From the NCBI GenBank assembly GCA_000611775.1, contig KK106983.1:5027818-5091817 (forward strand): a stretch of 64,000 nucleotides of DNA, written 5' to 3'. This DNA comes from Umbilicaria muhlenbergii. Lineage: Eukaryota; Ascomycota; Lecanoromycetes; Umbilicariales; Umbilicariaceae. The stretch's first letter is position 1. Every line of letters starts with the position of its first letter. The translations under genes and the position numbers were made by a program. This document shows, piece after piece, positions 1-9,800 of this stretch. The notes beneath the pieces are model-generated. The model saw nothing but the letters and a program-made list of their open reading frames with translations, searched no databases and was not told the DNA's origin.

Positions 1-121
1 GATTTCATTAGAGTCATTACATTCGTTATCCTACCTACCTATCCGCGCTCTGCCATTCCTGCAGTTTGTGCTACCTCCTCGCTCCCAGCCCCGGTCCACT
101 CGCCTTCCTCATCCCCGCCCC
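1..121. other. Left edge, 3' flank of the first gene
   Basis: Short stretch before the stop codon of the first minus-strand gene. I see no gene. It presumably holds the 3' untranslated region of that gene. Confidence 0.4.
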
Positions 122-1699
122 TCACCACCACCGCTCCTCCCCCCCTCCTCTCCCCCCCACCCCATCCTTCCGCGGCACCGGCGGCCCCGACACCGCCCCC
201 CGCCTCGGCATGTACCCCTCCGCCAGCCGCGCGTGCATCGCCGCCGTGGCAGGCGAGCCAGCGACGACGCCCGCGTTGGCCGGATCGGTCGTGGAGGGGA
301 AACGGTGGGAGCGGCGGCGGAGGGCCGGGTGGATGGTGCTTTCGTCCGCAGGGAGGGGCTGGTGGGCGGATGGGGGGGAAGAGAGGGGGGGGCGCTGGGG
401 CTGGAAGGTGCTGGGGGGAGGGGAGCGCGGGGTGTGGGCGTGGGAGTGGGAGTGGGAGTGTGTGCGGGTGTGAGAGTGGCGGTGGGAGTGGCGGTGGGAG
501 TGGCCGTGGGTGTGGGCGTGGGAGTGGGATTGGGATTGCGATCGGCTCGGGGCCTGGGTGCGGGAGAGGGGCGTTTGCGTCTGGGTGCGGGTGAGGGGTG
601 TTTGTGTCTGGGTGTGGGTGCGGGCCGGGGCCTGGTCGCGGCGGGATTTGGTGTAGGACGAGTCCTTGAGGTGGGCGACGGGCGGGGGACCGGGAGACGC
701 GAGGGGGTAGATCGACGAGCGGGGGTAGTCTTCTGGGTAGAAGGCTAGCGAGGTGCAGTAGGCGCAGAGGCCGCTGCTGGGGGTGATGGCGGGTTGGGTG
801 CCGCAGAGGCGGCAGGCGACCGGTTTTCGGCCCAGGACTGCGCCGCGCCGGGTGAGTGCTGGGGCTGGGTTTGGCTTGGTGGGGAGAGCGGGAGGAGGCG
901 GCGCGGTGGGGGCGGGGCCGGCGAAGTCTTCCCAGCGGGTGGAGCGCGAGTCGGCGCTGGAGGGGGAGCCGCCGGAGAGTTGGATGGCCACGCTTTGGCG
1001 GGCGGTGGTGGGCGGGTTGAGCTGGATGTGGTGGGCCGGAACCGTGTGGATCGTTTCGGGGACGTTGGTGAAGCCCCATTCTTGGTCCCAGTCTCTCTGC
1101 CCGGCTCTGGCTCGTGTGGTGGGTTCTTGGACGCTGTCAGCGAGGTCAGCTGGTGCGACTGGAGCGGAGATGGGGAAAGGTCTTGGGGGTTCTCGTTCTC
1201 GGCGGCGAGGGGCTCGGGTGTCGCCCACGTGGGCAGCCGTGGGAGCGGCGACGGGGATGGGTGCGGTTTCCCTCTCTCGGCGACGGCTGGGGATTGGGCG
1301 GTCGCCCACGTGGGCGGGCGTTGGAGCGGCGAGGGGGAAGGGCGCGGGTTCCCTCTCTCGGCGACGGCTGGGGACTGGGCGATCACCCATGAGGCCGGCG
1401 CTGGTTTCGTCGATGCCGGCTCGGAGGCCTGACTTCGTTCGTTCGCTGAATGAGCGGCCGGGCTTTTGTGGGTGTGCATCTTGCAATGGTGCTTGGTTGG
1501 CGCTGGTGCTGGTGACGTTAGCAAATCGATTCTGGTTTCGAACGTCTTGCACGTCTTGCGGGCGGTTCTGGTTGTGAGCGAAGAAGGAATCGAGGTTGGA
1601 GGTGGTGGGGGGTCTACCTTTGGAGGTGGACGAGGCTCTTCGGAAGGGCCGCGAGAAGAAGTTCTTCACCTTCTCCGAGGTGGAGCGTTTTGGAGGCAT
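122..1699 (-). CDS. Basic, low-complexity orphan protein with a CxxC-CxxC motif and a His/Ser tract
   Basis: Single-exon gene of 525 residues; no family recognised. The first in-frame ATG is at 1699, and a TATA-like box lies about 100 bp upstream. The protein opens with a basic segment (MPPKRSTSEK). It then carries about three copies of a 27-residue repeat rich in RRRERE and proline (about residues 105-180), and a possible zinc-binding C4 motif (CRLC at 296-299, CAYC at 312-315) followed by an aromatic PEDYP stretch. Next come TQTQTP repeats and a striking His/Ser/Thr tract (SHSHAHTHGHSHRHSH), then a basic proline-rich tail. The basic N-terminus suggests a nuclear or cytoskeletal protein, and the His tract could bind metal; both are inference. 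The C-terminal 40 codons or so use G-rich codons, unlike the C-rich body. Confidence 0.6.
   Translation of the reverse strand: MPPKRSTSEKVKNFFSRPFRRASSTSKGRPPTTSNLDSFFAHNQNRPQDVQDVRNQNRFANVTSTSANQAPLQDAHPQKPGRSFSERTKSGLRAGIDETSAGLMGDRPVPSRRREREPAPFPLAAPTPAHVGDRPIPSRRRERETAPIPVAAPTAAHVGDTRAPRRREREPPRPFPISAPVAPADLADSVQEPTTRARAGQRDWDQEWGFTNVPETIHTVPAHHIQLNPPTTARQSVAIQLSGGSPSSADSRSTRWEDFAGPAPTAPPPPALPTKPNPAPALTRRGAVLGRKPVACRLCGTQPAITPSSGLCAYCTSLAFYPEDYPRSSIYPLASPGPPPVAHLKDSSYTKSRRDQAPARTHTQTQTPLTRTQTQTPLSRTQAPSRSQSQSHSHAHTHGHSHRHSHRHSHTRTHSHSHSHAHTPRSPPPSTFQPQRPPLSSPPSAHQPLPADESTIHPALRRRSHRFPSTTDPANAGVVAGSPATAAMHARLAEGYMPRRGAVSGPPVPRKDGVGGRGGGEERWW
436..534 (+). repeat. Simple GTGGGA-type repeat with two G-quadruplex-capable runs
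   Basis: The + strand, opposite the coding strand of the first gene, carries GGG triplets at 436-438, 442-444, 448-450 and 454-456, and again at 508-510, 514-516, 520-522, 526-528 and 532-534, each separated by three bases. Both sets fit the canonical four-tract G4 pattern. The repeat encodes the His/Ser/Thr tract on the other strand. Confidence 0.7.
1160..1387. repeat. 81-bp coding minisatellite, about 2.7 copies
   Basis: Three diverged copies of a unit encoding GD(R/T)xxPSRRRERE plus a proline-alanine segment lie inside the first gene. The first two copies are the closest, and both contain the CGCCCACGTGGGC palindrome. Unit boundaries are approximate. Confidence 0.65.
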
Positions 1700-1797
1700 C
1701 CTGAGACGCTTTTGACCAGAATGCTGATGGGTGCTTGATGGGTTCTGGGACTGTGAAGTCGCGAAGGGAATGAAACGATTTAACAATAGTGAAGGAA

Positions 1798-1810
1798 CTA
1801 TTTATATAAG
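1798..1810 (-). promoter_or_regulatory. TATA-like box of the first gene
   Basis: On the minus strand this reads TATATAAATAG, about 100 bp upstream of the ATG at 1699. A TATA element here would put the transcription start close to 1770, which supports the ATG at 1699. Confidence 0.4.
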
Positions 1811-2213
1811 ACACAGGAGAACAAAGGTCAGATGCACAATAAGACAACAATGCAGATAAAGAGGGTGAATCTATGGCTTTGTCACATTTGTTCGTGGGAT
1901 ATCTTTGTTTCGTTCTTCGTCTGTATGGATCATGGTCAAGCCTGAGCTTCACACACCAAATTGGAACAAGAAGTATAATGATGATTAAAGTAATTGTATC
2001 CCCAAGGCTATAGTAACATCCGAGAAATACCATGATATGTTATGATACGAGACCATTGCAACTTTCATCCTCGATCCTGATATGAGAGATCTGATGCAGT
2101 CCACCAACTCCTGCAATATTTGTTAGTAAAGCTCTATCGTAATACGATAACTATAGACATACCTGTACTTATGAGAAAAGTACATTGCTAGAACATCATG
2201 CCTCCAACGGGTC
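1811..2213. other. Intergenic: upstream of the first gene, 3' flank of the GPI protein
   Basis: AT-richer than its surroundings. No gene or RNA is recognisable. It should contain the distal promoter of the left gene and the 3' end of the GPI-protein gene. Confidence 0.45.
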
Positions 2214-3050
2214 CTATAGTGCCAAGGCCACCAGGCCGACTAATCCAGCGATACCAGCACACAGTGTCATACCCACGGACATGCTTGAGGCAGCACCAGT
2301 GAACATTGCTGGAGATGACATCGTGCCGTTCGAAGAACCGACAGCGCCACTGGGGGAAGCGGCACCGGCAATCCTTTGGTCTGGGGCAGATGAAGCAGCG
2401 GCGGCGGGCATGGCGCTTGAGGCAGCAGCAGGGGCAGCGGCACCCATAGAAGCCATGGCTGGGGGAGGAGCGCTCATAGAAGCCATCGCAGGGGCAGCGG
2501 CACTCATAGAGGCCATAGCAGGGGCGGCAGCGCTCATAGAGGCCATAGCAGGGGCGGCAGCGCTCATAGAGGCCATAGCAGGGGCAGCGGCGCTCATGCC
2601 CAAGGAACTGGCGCCCATCAAGGCAGCGGTGCTGATGACAGGTGCACCGGTTGCGGAGGCACCAGCGGCAGCTACAGGCGTGGTGAGAGTGACCATTGGG
2701 GAACCGGGGCAAACGGGGCAAGTGACGGTGGTGACGGTGAAACCCGATGGGACGTGAGTAGGGCCGAAAACCTGGCCGGAGGCGTACGCCTCCGTAATGG
2801 TGTATGTTGCCGACTGCGTACCGGTTGGGCAGAGCTCCTGGTAGACGGTTGTGTAGACGGTTGTGGTACCGGTCATGCCAAATTCACACTCTCCACAGTA
2901 GGTGTCGGTGATGGTTCCAGTTACAGTGGCCATTCCACCGAAGCCCATGCTGCTCGTGGTGCAGTCGTCATAGTACTCGGTGACGGTCACGTCCTGAGCT
3001 GAGGTGCCAATCGCGGCGAGGGCGAGGGCGGCAATGACGGTGGACTTCAT
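2214..3050 (-). CDS. GPI-anchored cell-wall protein with tandem Ala/Ser/Met repeats
   Basis: Single-exon gene of 278 residues with the layout of a fungal GPI-anchored wall protein. The N-terminal signal peptide (MKSTVIAALALAAIGTSAQD) has likely cleavage near residue 18. A Thr- and Cys-rich extracellular domain follows (residues 20-125; YTITE and CPVCPG motifs resemble adhesin-like wall proteins). Then come six 10-residue repeats of SMSAAAPAMA type (151-210), a Ser/Gly linker, and a hydrophobic C-terminus (about 256-278) preceded by small residues (TGAASS), as needed for GPI attachment. The repeats would extend the N-terminal domain away from the membrane. The exact function is unknown. Confidence is high for wall location and low for a specific role. 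Confidence 0.8.
   Translation of the reverse strand: MKSTVIAALALAAIGTSAQDVTVTEYYDDCTTSSMGFGGMATVTGTITDTYCGECEFGMTGTTTVYTTVYQELCPTGTQSATYTITEAYASGQVFGPTHVPSGFTVTTVTCPVCPGSPMVTLTTPVAAAGASATGAPVISTAALMGASSLGMSAAAPAMASMSAAAPAMASMSAAAPAMASMSAAAPAMASMSAPPPAMASMGAAAPAAASSAMPAAAASSAPDQRIAGAASPSGAVGSSNGTMSSPAMFTGAASSMSVGMTLCAGIAGLVGLVALAL
2421..2600. repeat. 30-bp coding minisatellite, six copies
   Basis: Six in-frame units each encode one decapeptide repeat of the GPI-anchored protein. The middle copies are nearly identical at the DNA level (unit CTCATAGAGGCCATAGCAGG plus ten bases), which suggests recent slippage or unequal exchange. The outer copies have diverged. Confidence 0.85.
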
Positions 3051-4895
3051 TGTGGAGTCGATGATTTGCCTAGGAAGAGAAGAGGATAGAGCGAAGGACT
3101 TGTTAAGCTGCTGTTGGTGCTGCGAGATAGGAGATCAAAACGAGTGACTATGAAGAGACCGAGCTGACTTTGTGGAAAGAGCATTGATCAAGACAGATAA
3201 TGAATGTGATAGAGCAAAGCTAAGAAGCAATAGTCAGTACGAGCGCGGCCATGTTATAAGAGAAGGCTGGAAAGTCTGTTGTGATTACCACATTCCAACC
3301 CAAGAATGCCATACAACCGTGTTCGTGGCGGCGTAAACAACCCGTTCCGGGTAAAGCCATCGACAAGAATGCACAACGAGATTACTACAGTGGTCTTTAT
3401 TGCAACCGTCGCTCCCTAGGCTGGGAGGAATCTCTGGCAACTTGGCAAGGGGTGAGGCTGGGCAAGAAAAAAGCTCCACCGGGGAAACCAGTCAACCGAG
3501 CACGGAATGCCCAACCACCCGCAATACAAACTTCATTAGAAAGGGCTCGAACAGAGCCGCAGGCAATGAAACTGGTTCATTTCGCTCGAACGCGTACTTA
3601 TAAGCCCGGAACTCCCGACCACACGCGCATGTCCTCTGTATACTTTAAGCAGAGAGGAACTGGAGTAATAGCAAATCCCGGAACGACCATAGAATTAAGC
3701 TACCATAGACTCCCGCAACATGACGCGCTACACTTGTATCCAGCACATGTTGAAAACGGAAAGTTCAACATGAAACTGCCCTAACGGCTATCTGGTAGAC
3801 TGCAAGCACCATGTTTTCTTTTCACTGAATCTCTCACTGCCACCCTCACCGTCGCCAAAATCACAGCACAACAGCGTAATATCTCCATACTTCGAACCTT
3901 TCGGTAAACATGTATCCCATCTATCGACATTCCCCTCCCATCGCTCTCATCAAAGAGAACCCTAACGAGAAGGAAACTTCCTATCCGGGCTTGTATTTAA
4001 TTCATCTCCAGAACCACTGCGTCTCAGAGCAGACGCATGGCAACACGTTGCTGTGGTCTATATCCAAAGGTATAGCTGAACAACGGTCGTGGCTGGTTCT
4101 GTTTGCTTTTTGATGAAGAGAGAAAATGAAAATGGAAGCCGTGTTGAAGAATTTGTATCGTGGGAATTTTCGCTTAGCTAGAATGGGGTTAGTGTGGAAT
4201 GGGCATTGAGCTGGAGATAGCTTCCTTTCGCCTTGCTATAATTTCCTACACAGCTCAAGGAGGTGCATGTGTTTGATTATGTTCTTGCACAATTTGCAGT
4301 ATCGTTCATTGTCTAAAGTTTGAAGAACAATACGTGACTGATCGCCTACGTATCTTCTGTGGCCTCAAGAACGCCGTTGTCCTGAAATCCAGCACATCTG
4401 TCTATGTACATGCTCCTCCACCGCAGAAGTGAATCGACTCATACGGCCGGATGAGGAAAGCGATTATGAAACAGTCTTGAACAAAACGGATGCGGCCCGC
4501 AGCTCACAATAGAACCGAAGATATTTACGGATGGCCAATATGCCTCAGGAACGACAGACGTGAATAATGGTGGGATGGTATGGAAGCGTGCCAAATTAGA
4601 GCAGGATCATGACGACAAGTGGTCGAGTTTAGGCGCTAATCTGATGGTGCAGCAAATGTGGGTATAGTATGAATGTCCTCCGACGGCCGGAACGAGAGCA
4701 AAGTTGAAGTTGATGAATGAGCGCAGAACTATGAGTGCCTCATGTCAGTGGCACGATCGTCGACAGTTTTTGTGCTGGTCCTCTGGGAATCCTGCTCGAC
4801 GCCACTGCAAATGGCTCTGTCTCCACTCAGTGTCGCTGCGAAGATTTACATACCTAGGATTGGTTGAGAAACAGCAAATCATCATATCACTTGGA
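3051..4895. other. 1.8-kb intergenic region without a supportable gene
   Basis: This lies upstream of the GPI protein and downstream of the next minus-strand gene. The longest open frames begin with non-ATG codons and show no family resemblance. No RNA gene or repeat is recognised. A spliced orphan gene cannot be excluded. Confidence 0.4.
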
Positions 4896-5480
4896 TCAAT
4901 TACCGTCCCCAATCGCGCTTTGCGAATTATTACTCTTCCACACGCCTCCTCCAACTGCCTTTGATATCCCAACTCCAATCCCTACTGCTGCTCCAATGAT
5001 GAGGAAGGCGATGAGGATCTGCACCAATAACTTCTGCTTCTTGCTGAGATTCCTCCATGGACTACATCCTCTCCTCTTCTCCATGAGCAAGTTATTTCTC
5101 TTCAGCTGACGTCTCCCTGGCCATACTGTGCACTCCTTGGTGCTCCTTGGTGGTTCGCTGGACGCACGGGCTAGTATGCCTGATTCGAGATCATGGGTGT
5201 AGACTGCGATGTGCGTCTTCGAGGCGGATTTCAGTTGTTCGAATGAGGTACGGGTGGTGGGATGGCTGTAGAAGGCGGAGAAGGGGTGGGTGGAGGTGGG
5301 GTCATATTCTTCCGACGGGGTCGGACAGCGAGATACAGTTTCTGTTTTGATTTGTCCGGGCACTCCGTCATCAGAGGGTTCTTGGACGCTCAGAAGTGGA
5401 CGCTGTGGTTTCGGCGCAGTTGTTGCTAGCGGATGGATGATTTCAGCACCAATGATCGGCTTCTCGCTGATAGTGGACAT
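4896..5480 (-). CDS. Uncharacterised fungal single-pass membrane protein
   Basis: Protein of 194 residues starting at MSTISEKPI, the first methionine that gives a conserved-looking N-terminus (the frame is open further upstream). The first 120 residues are hydrophilic. A basic, Cys/Trp-containing block follows (CTVWPGRRQLKRNN, then KKRGCSPW-like residues and a KKQK stretch). Near the C-terminus is one strongly hydrophobic helix (LLVQILIAFLIIG, continuing as a glycine-rich AAVGIGVGISKAVGGGVW), with a short tail of SNNSQSAIG. From memory, this basic block plus a Gly-rich helix recurs in an unnamed family of Pezizomycotina. The positive-inside rule would place the long N-terminal part in the cytosol. 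Function unknown. Confidence 0.65.
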   Translation of the reverse strand: MSTISEKPIIGAEIIHPLATTAPKPQRPLLSVQEPSDDGVPGQIKTETVSRCPTPSEEYDPTSTHPFSAFYSHPTTRTSFEQLKSASKTHIAVYTHDLESGILARASSEPPRSTKECTVWPGRRQLKRNNLLMEKRRGCSPWRNLSKKQKLLVQILIAFLIIGAAVGIGVGISKAVGGGVWKSNNSQSAIGDGN

Positions 5481-6873
5481 GATTGCGGGTCTGTTAGTGG
5501 TGCTGTCAAGTACGATGAGTGTTGATAAATGGGGTATCAGAAACGCGTTGGTGGAAGGTATCCTGACGTCGGTATTCGGAACACCCTCGAGTGAGCTTGC
5601 AGGAGGTATGGTGGTCAAGATAAGGTGCGAGACGAAAGTACTGGGGTACTCAGCTGATTCTGTTTTCAATAGTGTTGCTCTCAGGCTTTTCGCTCGTACG
5701 TGGAGATTGCTGGAGCGGATCGTCTCGAAGGGTATGATAGATGGGTCGTAGATGAGAGTTTAGTGACAAGATCACAACCTTTGTGTTGAAGCTCGCGTGC
5801 TGCAGTCAGTTCCTCAATTCCCTTTTTCAACACTCGAGATTCCGGTCAAGGCACATCAGGCTCGCCAATGAGGACCTCTCTTTCCAGCTATCGAGGCACC
5901 GGTTGACCGTGTTTTCTCGTCACTGGCTGAAGTCGTAAAGTCCCTTCTCACCAGCCGCGCATTTCCATTTTCGCCCAAATCTCAAAATGGCAGTGAGCTC
6001 TCTGAAAGAGGAAAGGCTCGCGCCGGGACCTTGCAGCTGCCAACGATCGGGCATCCGCGCCATTCGCCATTGGAAACACGCAAGCCGCAGGCGCAGATGC
6101 AATGCGCTTCTTCATCCGAAAGCCCCGGCCGAGATTGATGAAATCATGAGCAGCACGACTTCGGGATTGGCCCTCGACTTTCAATCATGGAGGGTCCCGG
6201 GTGGATGAGACCGGGCAAATGATCACGGCACATGAGTTCGAGGGGTCGTCGCTGAGCATCTCTCGAAGTTCCCCCGGTTGGGGCCACTCTTGCAGGCACA
6301 CACTTGGATGGGGGTGTGGGTGGAACGGCGCGATGATCCCCGTTTGATCGTTGCAGGCGGTGGAGTAATGCAGGCATCAGTCTAGATCGCAAAGGCCAGA
6401 GCGTATCTAAAGCCTAGGTACCGTGAAGGCTAGGCCTCTCGGCCAGAGGATTGCGCTCCAGCTACCGGATTTGAGACACCAAGTTTGTCTACTTACGTTA
6501 CCGTACCTTCTTGCCCGCCCGTTCATATGCACGCCACCTCGGACTCAGCTCGAAGCTAGAGGTACATGCTGCCATGCTGCCATACTGCCATGCTGCATAT
6601 GCTTCAGTTGTTATTCACAGACCATTCAATTGTTTTGGGTGTGCTGGATCTTCTTATCGCACGGTAGTTGGAGATTCCGTATTGCGATGCAGTGGAGTTA
6701 CATAGAACAGCTCTCTTCTAATAAGGTGCGTTGTTTCGCTCAGATCCTGAAGAACGCCGACATAAATCCCACTTTCTTATGTTCCGAGCGCCATGCCATG
6801 ATCGCTCTGTGCAAATCACATCGAAAATCCATGCATCATACTCGTGATATGCATCCAACCGCGGATGCGCCGT
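5481..6873. other. 1.4-kb intergenic region without a supportable gene
   Basis: Contains the promoter of the small membrane protein and the 3' flank of the ABC transporter. A 73-codon ATG frame at 5987-6208 has a good start context (CAAAATGGC) but no recognisable sequence and is not called. Nothing else stands out. Confidence 0.4.
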
Positions 6874-9800
6874 CTACAATGCCACGTCGTCGAAATCTCT
6901 TCTTGTAATTCCGCTCCTCTCACACATTCCCCTGAAAATTCCACCCTTCTCCCACAGTGCAAGCGGTGTATCAAGCTCCGCAATCCTCCCTTGATCCATA
7001 ACACAGATCCGATCGTAGTTGATGATAGTCTTCAACCGATGCGCAATGCAGAGTAATGTCTTGCCCTTGAATCCAGTAGCGATGGTACGCTGGATCTTCT
7101 GGTCCGTCTCCATGTCGACCGAGGAAGTGGCTTCGTCGCAAACGATGATCTGAGAGCCTCGTACAAGAGCACGGGCGAGCGCCATGAGTTGTCGTTGGCC
7201 AAGTGAGAAGTTGAGACCTTCCTCTTCGACGACACCATCGAGGTGAATGCGACCATGCGTCTTGTCGTCCACGTTGGCGTCGGCATCGATCAGATCGGAT
7301 TGTCTCAATGCCGACCATAGTTCCAGGTCTGTGTGCTCGTTGAACGGGTCCAGATTCGAGCGGATCGTGCCTTTGAAAAGCGTTGGGTCTTGTGGAATGA
7401 TAGCTAGCCGCGAGCGCAAATCTTGCAATCCGACAGTGGCAATGTTAACGCCATCGATGCTGATGAAACCTCCCGACAGCTCAACGAGGCGGAACAACGT
7501 TGACATGATGCTTGACTTCCCAGCACCGGTGCGCCCTACAACGCCGATTCTCTCGCCTCCAGCAACGGTCATGTTGAGGCCTTGCAACACAAGCGGGAGA
7601 CCTTCGCGGTACCTCATCTGAACGTCGTCGAAAACGATTTCACCTTTCTCCGGCCAGCTCTCGCGGACCCCGGCAAGATGTAGGGGCGGCTCTTCGTCAA
7701 GCTGTGTGCCATAATAGTGTAAACGTTCGGTGGCGTTCATTGCGTTCTCGACTTCAGCCAGCTGTCGGACGGTGAACTGGATCATCTGGACAATTGAGAG
7801 GATGTAGGACAAGACCAGTCCGCCAATGCTGGGAGAGACGTTGAAGCGTGAAGTAACGACTAGAACACCCGTAACGAATACCAGAATATTCCCAATGGCG
7901 TCAAGTCGCACACTCAGCCAACGCTGGTTAGAGAAGGTGAGATAGTAGGCTGAATTCATCTGATCAACCGAATCAAGCATGACTCGTACGAAGTGGTCTT
8001 GGAGGCCATAGGCGCGAATGCTTGCCGTACCCGAAACAGATTCGCTGAAGCGCGCAAAGACCACCGAGCGTAGTACCGATTCATGCCGTTTCACCTCTCG
8101 GGCAGACGCTCGATAGTAGCTTGCGGAGAACAAGAACATCAAGAAAAGCGGTCCAAGGGCGATGCCGAAATAATGGAAGAAAGTGATGATCAGTGCAAAG
8201 ACGCTAATGATCATAGCTAGAGTCATGAAGTACATCCTCATTGCGTCGGTGAGATTGTTATCCATGATATCGACATCTTTGGCGAATCTGTTTGTAATCC
8301 TACCGAGGGGAGTCGTGTCGAAGAAGGACATTGGAGCTCTCAAAGCTCGAGTCATAGCTCGATTGAGCATGACCCTGCTCGCCGTCGTTCCAAGAATTGA
8401 GAGCGAGAGAGAAAATGCGAACATCAAGAGAGCTTGCGTGACACCTAACGCGGCATAAACTCCGATGTATTGCCCTTGGGAATAGCCAAATTTGTTTGAC
8501 GTCCAATAGGAGAGCCAAAGACTGGTGGCAATATTGCCACATTGTGTCAAAACCAAGAGACAGAAGACGAGCGGACCATTAAGTATAGATCCTGATGCTC
8601 TTATGTATGCCGCATATACATCCCATCCAACACTCTTGACGGCTCGTTCCTCTTGCTGCATTAGCGCAGCACCTCGTTTTGAATGCTTCCGTTTCTTCTG
8701 CTGCTTCTTCTCATCCTCAACTTCATCTTCCTCTTCAACCTTCTCCTCTTGCGCAGTAGTGGCCATCATCTTCTGAAAGCCTTCATTGTGCTCCATCAGG
8801 TTGTCGAAAGTGTCAATTGTCTCGATGTGACCCTCCTGCAGCCAGATAATGCGGTCACAACGACTTAGAACATGCAGCTGATGCGTCGCCAAGATCCGAC
8901 ATTTGTCTTTCAAAAGACCACAAATTGCGTTGTCGAAAATGTGTCGTCCGACATGAGCATCAACAGCTATTGCCAATGTCAGCGTAAGGTCACATCAAAT
9001 GCACTTGAGGGTCGAAACTAACCGGACAAAGGATCGTCCATAAGAATGATATCGCTGTTGAAATAGATAGCTCTCGCGATGTTCAGCCGCTGTTTTTGCC
9101 CTCCGGACACTGTGATACCTCTTTCGCCGATCTCAGTCTGATCTCCCGCCGGCAGCATTTCCAGGTCGGGACGGAGAGCGCAAGCGTCGACAACCTCGTC
9201 ATACCACTTGCGATCATATTCTTTCCCAAACAGGATGTTTTCCTTGACGGTTGCATTTTGAATCCACGCATACTGAGGGCAGAAAGCGCGGGTAGCGCCC
9301 ATGGTTATCTGTCCACTAGTCCGACGCATATCACCTGCGAGCGCGGCAAGCAACGAACTCTTCCCAGAACCAACACCTCCTATGACCGCAACAAGCTCAT
9401 TGCGACCGACGGTAAAATCCATGTCATGCAGCTTGAATGGTTCAACTTGCGTGATTGTGCTAGTGCTGTCCGTTCCATCACCCGAAGCGCTGGGCACGAC
9501 AGCTGCAGCGGCTGCGTTTCCGGACTTTTTTGCAGCTTTGTCGGCATTCTTGGCATCTTTGGCCTCCTTTTTGCCCTTTGGACCCAGTTTATCAGGGTCT
9601 GCCTCGGCTGTACGCTCCCAGGTGAAGTCGGCATGTTCTACCACAATGGCGTTCTTGCCCTCCATGTCCCAATTGAAGTCGTCCTTCTGTTCTTCGGCTA
9701 GCAGAAACTCTTGTATACGAGCCAGCGAAGCCCAAGCATCGATGACCTGACCAATCACCTGAGGCAACAGGTTGAGCGGCATGCGAAGAGAATTAAAAAG

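Noticed and set aside
3281-3784. 167-codon + strand frame
   Set aside because: It starts with GTG; the first true ATG leaves a short peptide without recognisable features.
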